From assembly GCF_000213175.1 (NCBI RefSeq), contig NW_009799100.1, forward strand, positions 1,756,705-1,820,704: a stretch of DNA of 64,000 bases, given 5' to 3'. Position 1 is the first letter of the stretch; every line of letters begins with the position of its first letter. A program made the position numbers and the translations under genes. The stretch comes from Neurospora tetrasperma FGSC 2508. Its lineage: Eukaryota; Ascomycota; Sordariomycetes; Sordariales; Sordariaceae. Below are positions 12,789-24,600 of the stretch, piece by piece. The notes beneath the pieces are model-generated. The model did no database searches and was not told the DNA's origin. It worked only from the letters and a program-made list of their open reading frames with translations.

Positions 12789-13629
12789 ATGGCTGTCGGA
12801 ATCACCCAGACCATGGCTGCAGCCACCACCACCGTCCCCCTCTGTCTCAAAGCTACCTTCAAGGAGACACCAAGCCTAAACAACTTCGATAAGCTCGTCC
12901 AGGCCTTGAAAGATGCCCTGGGACCGTCGTCGGGTTTGACTTCAGACGATGTCGATGTCGAACACCTTACTCGCTTGATGCAAGACTATCAAAGTGATGA
13001 GGTAGAATGGTCGAGGTTCGCCTTTGGTGATGCAAGCCGGGGGTACACCCGCAACTTGGTTGATGAAGGAAATGGGAAAAGCAACCTTGTGAGTAACAGT
13101 CTGCCCGGTGCCTTATTTCCATGCACCCCTATTCCCCGTCCCTCGACAACAACGTGCCTTTCTGTATATTGTGTGATGCAATGTTCACTCGAACAAAACA
13201 CTGACAGCAAACAATGAACAGCTCGTTCTAGTCTGGTCCCCAGGCAAAGGCTCACCCATCCACGACCACGGCAACGCCCACTGCCTCATGAAGATCCTCC
13301 AAGGCAACCTCACCGAAACCCGCTATGCCTTTCCCGACTCCACTTCATCATCATCATCCTCCTCCTCTCCCTCCTCAGAACCAGAACGAATGCAAGTTAT
13401 TGCGGAAAAGGTCTACCGCGAAAACGAGGTGGCCTACATGGCCGACGAGCTTGGCGTGCACCGCGTGTGGAACCAAGACCCGGACAACTTTGCCGTCTCG
13501 TTGCACCTGTACACGCCGCCCAATGTAGCAAAGGGGGGCTGTCACATCTTTAACCCGGAGACGGGAAAGAAGAGCCATGTGCCCAAGTGCGGGTACTACT
13601 CGGCTTATGGGAAGAGGTTGAAAGAGTAA
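12789..13629 (+). CDS. cdo1: Cysteine dioxygenase type I
   Basis: Two exons (12789-13088, 13222-13629; one 133-bp intron) encode about 235 aa. The cupin motif [17 protein letters not shown] supplies the iron ligands His114 and His116, and Cys121, the residue that forms the Cys-Tyr cofactor in mammalian CDO. The third ligand is His180 in GVHRVWN, and the partner Tyr197 sits in SLHLYTPP. All catalytic residues are therefore present. The enzyme oxidises L-cysteine to cysteine sulfinate in the cytosol. A Ser-rich insert of about 15 residues, encoded by TCA/TCC repeats (13339-13380), lies after the QGNLTETRY strand and is absent from the animal enzymes as I know them. The start at 12789 is followed by a second ATG at codon 9; either could be used. 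Confidence 0.93.
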
Positions 13630-14710
13630 GAAAAGACAAACAGAAGAGATGAAAAGAGAGACGATATGCAAAAAGAGAGGAGATGATACTCAGTCGAGGT
13701 TGTAGTCGATGATGAGCATACACGATGGGTGGATGGATGATTGATAGATAGATGAAGAAGGTAAGGGTCGGTGGCAGGTGATGAGCCTCGTTTTGTCGTC
13801 GAATTGGAGTCGAGTCGAATCCGTTTGCATAGTTTGGTTTCGTTGGGCTGGATGGGGGTATATGATGACGATGATGATGTCTCGTCAAGTCGAGGGAGGC
13901 GTTCGGTTGATGAGCGGTGATTCAGGGGCTATTGTTATTCCCAGGCTAGTTTGTTTTCGTTCATGTTGCTAGGTAGTAATTGTATTGTTGCTTGCTTGCT
14001 TGCTTGCTTGCGTGTTTCCATTGTTGCTTTCAGTGTCGCTCCCAGTGTTGTCTCGCTTCGTGGACATCGGGTTGAGAAGAGAGAGCGCTGTATTTGAGAG
14101 AATGTTCAGTACCGTAGGGTCCGTAACACCGCGAAATATGTTTTTCGAGCGCGAAATTGGGGAGAACGGTAGAGAATTAAACCAGCTTTACAGCACCCAA
14201 ACAGCGAAAGAGATGTGAGAAAGGAGAAACGGGGAGGGAAGAGGAGACATTGATGTCGTCGTCGGCGTCTTGAGGAGCGGATGCTTTCTCACTTCTCATA
14301 CTGTTTTGGGACTAGCGCAAATTGCACCATATTCCTCCAATCGTCTTTTATGGGTCGAGCGGACCCTCGGAGTCGATTCGATGTCAGGTCTTGGGGGTGA
14401 ACTGCAGTCACGTTACTTATCATGTGATACCTCTCTATACACTATGGTAGCAATCACCATCTGAAGAAGCACCCTGCTTCTTGAGAAAACGAACACAGCA
14501 ATCGTCGACGACATGTAGTTTGGTTTGACTTGTACATGGTTTCCAATATTTTGACCATTCATCACTATGTCGAAACCCCAAACTCAAACTTTCCTCTCTA
14601 CATGCATGTCCATTGTCTTAATGGACAGCTGAGCAAAAACAAGAACAACGCCTAAAACATAATCGCTACGAGACTCTGCTACCACCACCATCACCACCAT
14701 GCTGATTTAT
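13630..14710. other. intergenic between convergent cdo1 and vps15
   Basis: This is the 3' region of both genes. It contains a TTGC microsatellite of about six units (13988-14011) and a few GATGA-rich short repeats (~13862-13880). No gene is supported. Confidence 0.5.
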
Positions 14711-17700
14711 TTACCTGATAATAAGTACCATACCCCCTCTATCACACGACACCGTCATTGGGTAAGGTGACTCCAGTAGCGCCACGTCAAGGACAGAATC
14801 CAAGTGACTTCTCAACAGCCGGAAATGTTCCTGCGAAATGATCTTGGTTCTTGACGGTCTCATCTTTTGCTGGGCATTCCTGGCTGAGTTGGACGATGAC
14901 GATGATTTGCCATTGACTCCTTGCGCCACACCACTGCCCCTTCCGGTCCCGGTAACACCAGAACCACTAGCCTGGTCACCGGACGATTTGCCATGCAAGC
15001 GCTCGGTATTGAGAATCAAAGACGGAGTGGGATGACTAGCCGTGTAACTCGGCGCCGCCTCTCCCAGCTGTAAACCCGAGTAGATCCTGCTCTGACTCAC
15101 ATGCGTCAGATCCCAAAACCGTAGCTTCTTGTCTGAGCCGCCTGTGACCATAAATGCGTAGCGCACGTCCCGTTCCTGCAGCGGCGGCGGCGGCTGTTCT
15201 TCAACCGTGGCGGCGTCCGTTATGCCCCAGCCAAACACCAGTGCGCGGACCCCCCGGTCGGCGTTGCCCATAGCGTTGGGCTCGATATTGGTCGCGAATC
15301 GCGAGAGCATCTGTCCTTGCCCATTGGAAGGCTTGTCCTCGTCGACTTGCCAGGCATCGTAACCCTTGGGGCCTTCCTTGTTGCCGCCGACACGGTAAAC
15401 TTCGCGGCATGTGGCCTTTTCAATGTCCCAGACTGTGACCTCGCCTTGGCCGGTTCCGCCAGAGGCACACACCCAACGGCCTCGGCCGCGGGAAGGGTGG
15501 ATTGCGAGCCGGTAGATGGATCCCTTGCCGGGCACGCCCCAGCTTTTGAGCTTCACTTTAAAGCGGAGATCCCACAAGTCCAAGACGCCGTGAGACGTTC
15601 CCAGGCAAAGCCAGTTTTTCTTGAAGTCGATGCAGAAACAAGTGGGTGTGCCGTGATGGACCGGATTCTCCAGTTTGAAGAGCAGTGTCATGGTTCGGAG
15701 CTCGATGCCCCAGACGACCGACTTGTTGGTGGCCACGACAAGGATCGACTCGTTGTCCCGCTTGTAATGTTCGCACCACACACCGAACTCGCCGTCGACA
15801 AAGCGATGTTCCCTGACTGTGCGGAGACGAGTGTACCGATAACTCTCGCCCTGCAAGTAAGTCTCAACCTTGACTATATGTACGCTGCCATCCGTGGCAC
15901 AACTGACGAAGCTATGCGTGTTCTCAATGAAGCATAGCGCACGAACCTTGGCACCGGGAGCGTGTCGATGGGTGAGGCGAGGTTTGTGAATGTTAATCTT
16001 TTCAAACCTGGCCGAGTCCCAAACCTTCACGGTCCCATCATCGCCACCGGTCAGGAAGAATTGGTGATCCGGAGCAACAACGATCCGATTGATGGCACCG
16101 ACATGCTCAACAAACGACGCGATAGTCACTCCTTTCGGCTTCCATCCATTTTCCCTTTGCTTCCCTGGTTGGGAGCTGATAATCTTGCCGGTCTTACGGC
16201 GCCCAATGGGTGTAACCTCTGGACCAAACTCTGCAAGGTCGTGTGGGTAGTTTTCGACGTACATGGTATCCAGCATCTTGAGAATATGCGGGTCATTTCC
16301 ATGGTAGTCGTGGTTCACACGCAGTTTAATGCCGGGCGTTGGCGGCACGCTTTCAGTGTCTGGGGACCTAATATGAGTTCCCTGATAATGCTGAGAGAGG
16401 GGCGCTTCAACCTCACCAAAGGCATTGGTTTCTGTAGTACCAGTCTCAGGAACGGACTTAGCGCTGTCCTTACGATTCATCAGACTCATTGCACTAGACT
16501 GGTGCTTCAAGGCCCTCCTTGTTTCGTAAGGGGAGTAGTGAGCAGATCCCACGTCGTCATGAGGGGAGAGCAAAGAAGCCCGGCTCTGGTGAGACGCCGA
16601 CCGTCTCAAGGTATCCCTTGAGCCTTCGCCATTGCTGTCCGTAGCAAGCCTGCCGTCCACGGATATGGATGGAAGATCTGATCGACTGCCCGACTTGGAC
16701 TTTTGTTTATCCACCGCGGCCCGACGCCTTTGACTCAGTGGATCACCAATGGTCAACGACGCATCGAGGAGAGCCTCCTGGATCGTCTTGGGAGCCGTGT
16801 CATCATCGTCCAGTTGGGGAGCAGGATAGCGAATGGGTTCCTCTTCGAACATGACGGTCTGAGGCGTGATACCCAAGTTTCGCAGAGGAATGATGTCCTC
16901 GAGCTCAGATCTCTTCTCCATTTGCAGTTCAGTCGAGTCTCTCCCTTTCATCTGAACAAGACGCCATATGAACTCTCGCAGCATGATGAGTTTTATCTCG
17001 TCCGCCTGTGAGAGCCCTGCAGTCCTTAAGCGCCCCAGCCACTGCTCATCCTCATCTGTTTTGGAGAGTTTGGTCACAGCGCGAGCATCCCACAACCGTT
17101 TCGGAGGCTTCCAAAAACCGCTCTTCTCTGATTTTGCAGCCCATTGCATAGCCAGTTCAAAGACGTTACGCGAAAGTGGTTTTTGAAGCGAATCAAGAAG
17201 CTGAAGCTCCGACCAGCCAGGGATAATATCTGGCTTCAAGAAGGGCTTCAACTGTGGGTAAACCGAAACCTTCAGGTATGCAGAGCTTAGGAATTCGTTT
17301 CCGGCTGCTATGAAATGAGCGGCCGCTTCACGGATCCAGATGTTTGGATGCATTGTAAACCGTCGGACAAGGGCGACTAGGTCCACAAAGGCCTCCTTGG
17401 TCAACAGCCCCAATCGAGTCAACTCTGCCAATGATTGAAGCGCTCCTTGTACCACGAACTCCTCAGGGTCATCCACCGCCTGGATTATCAGAGGTAGAAT
17501 GAAGCTTTCGAGGGTACTACTTCCCATAAACGCGGAAATGCCCACGACGGTGTCAAAGAAGGCATACCGCAACATCCAGTCACGGTCGTTGAGGTACGTG
17601 TTCAAGTGAGCGATGATAACGTCGTTCGCCTTTGCAACGCCGAAAAAGATGCACAGATCCGGTACTGAACTGAGAAAGGCTCTCCGAACAAAAGGATTGA

Positions 17701-19468
17701 GGTCCTCGATGAGCATTTTCGTATGGGTCTCAAAGAGGTCTACTAGGTCTTGGCGGGAACTGTCAAACAACCCATCGAGAGCCGTGTTGGTCTCGTTGCC
17801 TGGCTCAAGTTCTGGATCCGAAATGGTCACTGATCCATCGGCTCGAAGCGTCGCGGCCATTGCTAGGAACCGATACGCGGTTGTTGCCAGTTTTCCTAGA
17901 CAGGCTGCATACGTGGCTCTAACTACAGGGCTTGGGGTCCCCTGTGATCCCAAGAGCGCAACCTGCATTCTGGGTAGGATATACTCGAGGAATATATGTG
18001 AGTTGACGGGGGTGATAATTTTGACGAGATCAAGAAGCTGCGTTATTGTGCGCAGCGCAGATATCGCAACCCTATCGCATTTGTCGGTCAAGAGGGTCAT
18101 TAGGTACGGCAAGACTCGATCCAGCTTTGCTTCATCGGTTAACCGTTCAGCGAACGCTAGCATGATATCACACGCCTTGATCTTTGCGGTCGCATGCGCG
18201 GTGTTGCGCAGGGAAGACGCGACCAGAGTAAGGAAGATGAGTGTTCCATCATCAGTGGCGGGTTGCTTGTTCGCCGAGACATGATGTTCAGCGTTGGGGA
18301 TGTTGAGTCGAACTGGGAAAAGTCCTAACCCCAACCTCGGGGACGGCAGGTGATGCTCGTATGGGTCATTCCCGTTCGCATAGCCAAGGAAGTAGGAGAT
18401 CTTGTCAAAGTCGTTCCAGACCCTTTCGATCCTCTGATCCGCTTCCCCGATCCTCGAGTTTCCGGTTGAAAGGTCGGTAATCGACTGCATGTACTGATGT
18501 AGGAAGTTGTAGAAATAGCCCGGGAACACTTTGTCCTTCCAGAAATCGAGATACTGCTCGGCCGAGTAGCGCTTTTGCGGATCCACCTGAATCATGTGGG
18601 CGATCATCTCGCGCAAGTCCTTATCAGGGATGCGACTTAGATGTGAAATGGACGGGTCATATTCCCCCCTTCGGTATTTGTACAGCTGGCTCAAGTTGAA
18701 TATTGGTGTTTCGAGGAACAATTCAGCAATAACACATCCGGCGCTGAACACGTCCATGGCCCATGTGATCTTCGCGTTCGGGTCGGGGTCTTGCCCGGGT
18801 GGGAGAAATCTCTCGGGAGCCAAATAGCATGTTCTTCGGCCAGACGTGTCAAAGAAGTAGGAAAAATCGGCAGGGTTGTCTTCCGGCAGCATGACAGGCT
18901 TGAATGACGATGAAAAGTCCGAGATGTAGAGCCAGTTCCAAGACGTCACTAGTGTATTTTCGGTTTTGATGTCGCCGTGGTATATCTCTTTGGCGTGGCA
19001 GTCGCGCAAGGCACACAAGAGTTGGAAAGCCAGCCAACGCTTCTCCATGTCCTCGAGAAATGGCCTGGTGCTGAGTCGGTCGTATAGGGAGTTGTAAAAG
19101 AACTGTCGGACCAGGTATCCGTTCGTCTCGGTCTCGATCGCTCGCTGATATGGAAGAGCGTTGGGTACACTGGCAAGCGCATTTCTTTCTCCTGTTGTTT
19201 CCCCGCGTCAGAAATGGCCAAAGTCCGATGGCAAAGCTTCGCACATCTGTCACTTACGGATAATCTTCTTCTTGAACCGTCCCAGCGACATGGCGTATGG
19301 CTTGACGAGCACTTTGACAAGCACGACTCCATCATTGTGTCTGGCACGAATACTCTTCATGAAGCGGGCCTGGCCGATGACCTTCTCATAAGTCAAATCT
19401 GCTAGCTCCGGGACATCAATACCGGCTGCCCCCGCTGGAGGGGCAGTCAAAGAGAAACCCTGACCCAT
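14711..19468 (-). CDS. vps15: Vps15, regulatory kinase-like subunit of PI3-kinase complexes
   Basis: Two exons (19468-19258, 19191-14711) encode about 1563 aa, in the usual size range. The start gives MGQGFSL, an N-myristoylation signal as in yeast Vps15. A kinase domain spans ~30-320. Its catalytic loop reads IYHGDIKTEN and its metal motif DFSSS instead of HRD and DFG, which is typical of this pseudokinase-like family. HEAT-type helical repeats follow (~400-700, e.g. FVRRAFLSSVPDLCIFFGVA). A Ser/Arg-rich linker leads to a C-terminal WD40 propeller (~1130-1563: HVGAINRIVVAPDHQFFLTG, DGTVKVWD, KLRFWDLTHV, HLDSVLDVALLE). Vps15 anchors and activates Vps34 in autophagy and endosomal sorting complexes; that is family knowledge. 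The first intron splices IIR to ERNALASVPN and is phase 1. Confidence 0.93.
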
Positions 19469-20282
19469 GGTTTCGAGGTGTATAGTCGAGCCAGGAAGCT
19501 TAAGCTAACCAGCTACCTAGACGGCGAGATCGTCAGGCTGTTGCGCATCTTGGGACAACCATCCGAGACTTGACAAGTTCGGAGGAGGACGGAAAAGAAA
19601 GACAGCTTGGACGTGGAAGGATCGCCAATCTTGGTCTATATGGTTGTAGGGTGGTGTTTGTTCTTTGGAGCTTCGCTCGGTGCGACAGGATGACGAAGGC
19701 GCAAAGTCGTTATCAGTATGACTACAGGACGTCAAAGGGAGCGAAATATGCCAACGGGACCGGCACCTGAAGCTAGCTCTGTAGCGCTAGGTGATATTGT
19801 CAGCTGCCCTCTCAAGCAGTATTTCTCTGTTTCTTTGGTCGATAAAGGTAAGGTCGTGTGGACGTCAAACAGATAGATGCATATAAGTAGGTACTGTGGT
19901 GTGTACTGCGTATGTATGTACATACATCTGTGTGGTAAAGCGGTACCGTTCAGGCGGGCAAGTTGTACTACCGTTCGCCATTGGATGTCACCGGAGCCGG
20001 TTACGTATGAGGGTGCCGATAAGATAAACGCGTCAGCCGCGGAGGCTTCCTCGCTTCAGGGTTGGGCACTCCCGCTTTGTTCTTAGGTCTCCGTTACGTA
20101 CGGTGCATCTCCACTTTGATTGATCAATCATCTCCACCTGGCCCAGGTAGGCCCACTTCAGCCCTATACTATGTAGGTACGTACAGAGTAGTCAAGTTAT
20201 ACGTTCTTTTCTACCATGTAGCGAAGGTGTGTCTACACTTGCAACGCTTTCTGCGATTGCGAGGACGTTATCTTGTTCACTC
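19469..20282. other. intergenic upstream of vps15
   Basis: This holds the vps15 promoter and leader. A perfect palindrome-like gtatgtatgtacatacat occurs near 19911-19928. No gene is supported. Confidence 0.45.
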
Positions 20283-20408
20283 TTACTGAAATGCTAGGGC
20301 CTGCGCGGCTTGAGCCTGCATCTCCATACTCTTGGAGATCTGGGACAAAGCGCCCAAGGCCTCCTTGCGGGGGTTATCACTGATTTGCCTACGATTTATG
20401 GTGGGCAT
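20283..20408 (-). other. short coding-like ORF, 41 aa
   Basis: A minus-strand ATG ORF (start 20408, stop 20283) encodes 41 aa. It contains an amphipathic, Ala/Gln/Met-rich helix-like stretch, LGALSQISKSMEMQAQAAQA, preceded by DNPRKEA. It reads like the end of a real protein more than like noise. No family is recognised and no upstream exon is established. A second coding-like minus frame follows at ~20523-20645 (EPVSYLDLKAVRRGAAN at its end). They may be pieces of one decayed gene. Confidence 0.25.
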
Positions 20409-20499
20409 GAATGTTGTAGTATGCTTCCAGATTATGCCTAATATTTAGGGAACCTAAAACCCCGTGCCCCGAGTCTTTGCGGTCCATACGCGCAAGGAA

Positions 20500-21112
20500 T
20501 TGCCGGCAGGGCAAGGCGCCTAGTTGGCTGCACCCCGTCGCACCGCCTTGAGATCTAGGTAAGAGACGGGTTCATCGAAGATGGCCGCTCCGTTGGGGAC
20601 AGCATTGGGGTGGTGCTTGGCCTTGTCGACTTCCATGGATGTGAACGAGGTTGTTGTTGCCCCGTTAGGTCCTTGCTTGCTTCGTTTTGGTAGTTCTTGG
20701 GCGTGGGGACGGGAGCAAAAAATATTGAATAGGTAATACTTTCGTTTATTAGACTGAGGATCTACCTCAGTGGTAGAGTTACACGGGCAGCATAAGTAGG
20801 GTAGACAGGCTTTACCGTAGAGGTAACTGGAGCCAGGCGGGCAGGCAGAGCTACAGACCACTGAGACGACCACTAAGGCCCGCCTGGCAAGTCTGCTAGT
20901 ATGCATATTTAGCTACAGACACCAGCCCCATGATAATGGCTGAGAAAGCGGGACTAAATTTACCCCCCCCCCCCCCCCCCCCACAAATTAGTTTTCCCAT
21001 TCTTCTCCAGTGGTACTAGTCTTCTCCATCCAGTTGAATCTAAGACACCACCACGACCACGCTGTTTAGTCTCACCAGTCATCACTGTTGCGATTTTTTC
21101 GTGTCTTTACAA
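20500..21112. repeat. dispersed repeat, copy A (interrupted)
   Basis: The edges of this segment match a second copy at 60093-60380. The shared parts are a ~35-bp block (tgccggcagggcaaggcgcc...ttggctgcacc) and, further on, cgcctggcaa...cagcc...catcagcccca and downstream blocks ending in a pyrimidine-rich stretch. Copy A has about 340 extra bases (roughly 20540-20878) between these blocks. It also holds a run of 20 C residues (20963-20982). The copies are both in + orientation. The family is unknown to me; it could be a solo LTR, a MITE-like element or another short mobile remnant. Confidence 0.5.
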
Positions 21113-21245
21113 GCCGTCGACTACTAGGTAATGCCTAGTATCATTTACGTTTTCATCCTCTCACTGTTCCGTCCTACTTGGTTTGGCAGATTCTCAGTAT
21201 AATCTCACATCGTTGCACAACGCCACTTTTCAGTATTGCACCCTC

Positions 21246-21505
21246 TGACTCGCGCTGGTGGGTTACTCCTTTCGTAAGATTGCGAGGTATTGGATCGTGG
21301 TCGAGTAACGCCGTGTTGAGTGTTACTGGGGTGAAGCTGTACGGATCTTCGTCATCGTCTTTGCGTGGTGGTGCAAACGCCGCGGTCCAAAGTATGGACT
21401 CACTGGCTCGCGCTGGTGGGTTCTCAACTCCTTAATTGTGAGATACTTGGGTCGTGGTAGTAACATCGCGTCGAGGTGATTTCGGGGTGAAGTTCATCGG
21501 GGAGT
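21246..21505. repeat. diverged direct repeat, two copies ~157 bp apart
   Basis: Two copies (about 21246-21348 and 21403-21505) share ctcgcgctggtgggtt, then blocks like gatcgtgg / ggtcgtgg, cgagtaac / tagtaac, and ggggtgaag. They are diverged, largely by transitions and small gaps. They lie just upstream of the helicase-like gene and may be remnants of its duplicated upstream region or of a mobile element. Confidence 0.45.
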
Positions 21506-21627
21506 GCCGGGCAGTGACAGAGACCGTCGCGCACATTATATTAAGTAAGCTATTACCATCCTGTGAAGATCAAAGACCTATCAACCTGCTAACTTTGCAT
21601 TCTAGCAACACGCAGAAACCATTCACC

Positions 21628-24600
21628 ATGTCTGCAACCACCACCTCAGAGCAGGGAAAGCCTGCCACCCAAAAATCCACCAAAAAGGCCATGCCACAAC
21701 GCCTTGACGCCGTCATATGCACGTCTGGTTTGAGTGGCCCCTTCATCGGCGGTTGCAGGAAAGCCCAGCCAGGCAACAAGAAATCCCAACTGGGTGACAA
21801 GGAGGGAAAGTTCGTTCTCGACGATAGGTTGGGCAGCGACGTCGACGTAACCGTTGTGTCCCACTGGCACAACGGAAAAAGTCACTGGTATGGTTTGACC
21901 ATGAGCTTTGACCACAGCGTCAACAACAAGGTCAACGAAGATGCAGGGTTTGGGGCCCGTTATCAACCAACGACCAGCAACCCTGACATGGCTAAGCTCG
22001 AGCTTAGTAACCAGTACACCATTGTAGTAAGCTCTTCTGTATGCTCTGTTTCTATTATGTCCAAGATACTGAACATTACATTAGGTCAAGCTCCCTTACA
22101 ACATGGACGAATATACAATCTCCATGCGGGACATCTCAAACAGCGTCGAACTTCCTCAGCAAATCCAAGAACTCTCTCCGGTTACCCAGATCGATATTCA
22201 GCTTCACAATGGTAGTAGGTTCTTGGTCGAGGGTTTCGGTCTACCGTTCGCCAATCCTAGTCATGCGAGCGACGGATGGATCAACGAAAATACACCAATC
22301 ATTAGCAAAACAGATCTCCTCGGTCTCCTCTCTAGTTCCAGACTTACTTTACTCATTACTAAACTCGAATCGCGTATCGAGTTTGGAAGGCATCAGCCAG
22401 AGTTGTTCCGCTACCCGTTCGACTACCCCTTCCCCAAAGCCCAAAAGTTCAATATTGATTTGTTTGAAAAAATAATCAAGGAGAACATGGTATGTGCATG
22501 TGGCATCCCTTTAGCGTATACGATTACTAACTCTTACATTTGTAGGGTGAACGCTTCAGGCCTACCTTCAAGTTCGATAACAACGCACAGAGTGTGTACA
22601 GTAATACTATAGCCCACATCATAGATATGTACTAGCTATACAATAACTCGTACAGCATTCGCAACACCAAAGTTTCCGCTTATTTCATTCTTAAGAAGGA
22701 GGAACCAGCCAACCCAGACGAACCCATATACTTTACAGTAATTCGTCTCGATCAAACGTTTCGGGACCAATACAAAGCGCATTGGGAACACTTGGTTAAG
22801 GATGGAACAATCTCCCTCCATCTTAGAGATATTAACGGCCCTCTTCTCAATAGCCAAATCATAGAGCGCCCGGAGACCCTACCGGCCCTCTTAGACAAGC
22901 ATACCTTTGCAAAACAGGTTTCCACAGCCAAGAATGCCGTTACAAAGCAATTTTCGCTTGACCTTATCATCAAGGTGCGGGTAAAAGACGAACACCGAAG
23001 TCTCTTAAAGACGTTCGATGGGCGTACTAAAGCCGAAGGAGTATTCGAGGTTCGTTCCCATTATATATTAAGGGACGTAACGAGTCACTAACTATTCATT
23101 AAACAAACGCAGTATAATAGAACAGTATTACACTCGATTTCAATATTTCCCTCGGCGACTTGGAGCGGAAGGTCATAGCAATCGAAACTTTTTTGCCTAG
23201 GAGCGCCGCTTGCCCACCAGAAACAGACCCCGAATTTAACTCCAATAAGCTCAACTTCAAGATAGCCCTCCACAGGGATCTCATACGCGGCACAGGTTTC
23301 TTCAACACTTTGACCGCCCCTTCCCTCTCCGGCGTTATAAATGCCATAATACTAGGTACCGAGGCGTCATCGCCTACACCCCGCCCCCTTCCAGTCTTCA
23401 ATTTTTTCAATTTTGAAAATAAAATCTTAAAGCAACAAATCCTAGAAGAGGCACTCCCATCTAACAGGACTAGGATAGAGCTCTACGGGGCTAAGCGTTA
23501 TTACAACGTCGCCTTAATCAGCGTACCTAGTAGCACCGGCAAGACAACAACTTTAAACACGCTAACGCTCGGAGGTCTCTATTATTTGCACAGCGGTGAA
23601 GTATATAGGTCAGGTCCTACCCATACAGCCATAACCAATTTTGCGTTGAAAATATACACAAATAGGCGCAAGGTTATCGATAGGTACAATAAGGTTATTC
23701 CGTCTACGTCCCGTCGGTCTTACCCCCTTATTATACGCGGCTATTCGCCTAAGGTGGAGGTGGAGACTTTTACCAACATCTTAAAAACCGGAATTACGGA
23801 CAATACAGCATTTAAATCACGAAACCCCAAAAATACACCTCACTAACGGCTAGCACTATCGCCATCCAATTAACTACTCGCTATTTTAAGGTCCAAGTCT
23901 CTTAAACAGAGTCAAGAAGCTAGCATCGTACCCACTTTACTCCCAAAACACGCGACCTACCTCTATAAGCTTAAAGAAGAGATTGACCGGGGTAATAGGT
24001 CGGTAGCTCGTATCAATCAACTTACCCGTGGTGAACTAACATAGGAAGCCTATCGTAATAGGAACAAAGTCGATAAGCACCTCCTAGAGAAATAGCTGCA
24101 AAGGATTATCAACAATACTAATATTATCATAACTACCCCGGCTACAGCACAGGGTATATAGTTTAAAGAAGTTTGGAAGGTAATTAAAATTATTACTATC
24201 AACGAAGCAAGCTACATATCGAAAACCGACCTTTACTCTATCTAGGGTAATACCCTAAAGCCTATTATTCTTACCAGCGACGTCAAACAACTCCCTCCGC
24301 CAATAATAGAACTCGAATCCAAAGACAAGGAGGGCAATTATACAAACCGCTTTAAAACATATAACCGTATTTCAACTTTGGCCTAGTTACAGGCTGCGGG
24401 GCTCCCTACGTTCCGCCTTCTCCGACAACTGAGGATATATAAGGGTATATTCGACCTCCCGAACGAGCTCTTCTATTCCGACTACAAAAACATGGCATAT
24501 AGCGATATTTACGACCCAGCCCATCCTAACCATACCGTCGGTAGAGCTTTTGAACAGTACCTGCTCGGTCGCAATCCAACCCTCACACCCAGCCCGGAAG

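Noticed and set aside
19048-19048. Vps15 start at the internal MEKRW methionine
   Set aside because: It would cut off the kinase N-lobe and the MGQGFSL myristoylation signal, which are recovered by the 19192-19257 intron.
20757-20790. tRNA-like ctcagtggtagag string
   Set aside because: It resembles a tRNA D-arm, but no acceptor stem, anticodon arm or T-arm could be paired around it. The similar string at ~56330 is inside a tyw1 intron and also lacks the rest.
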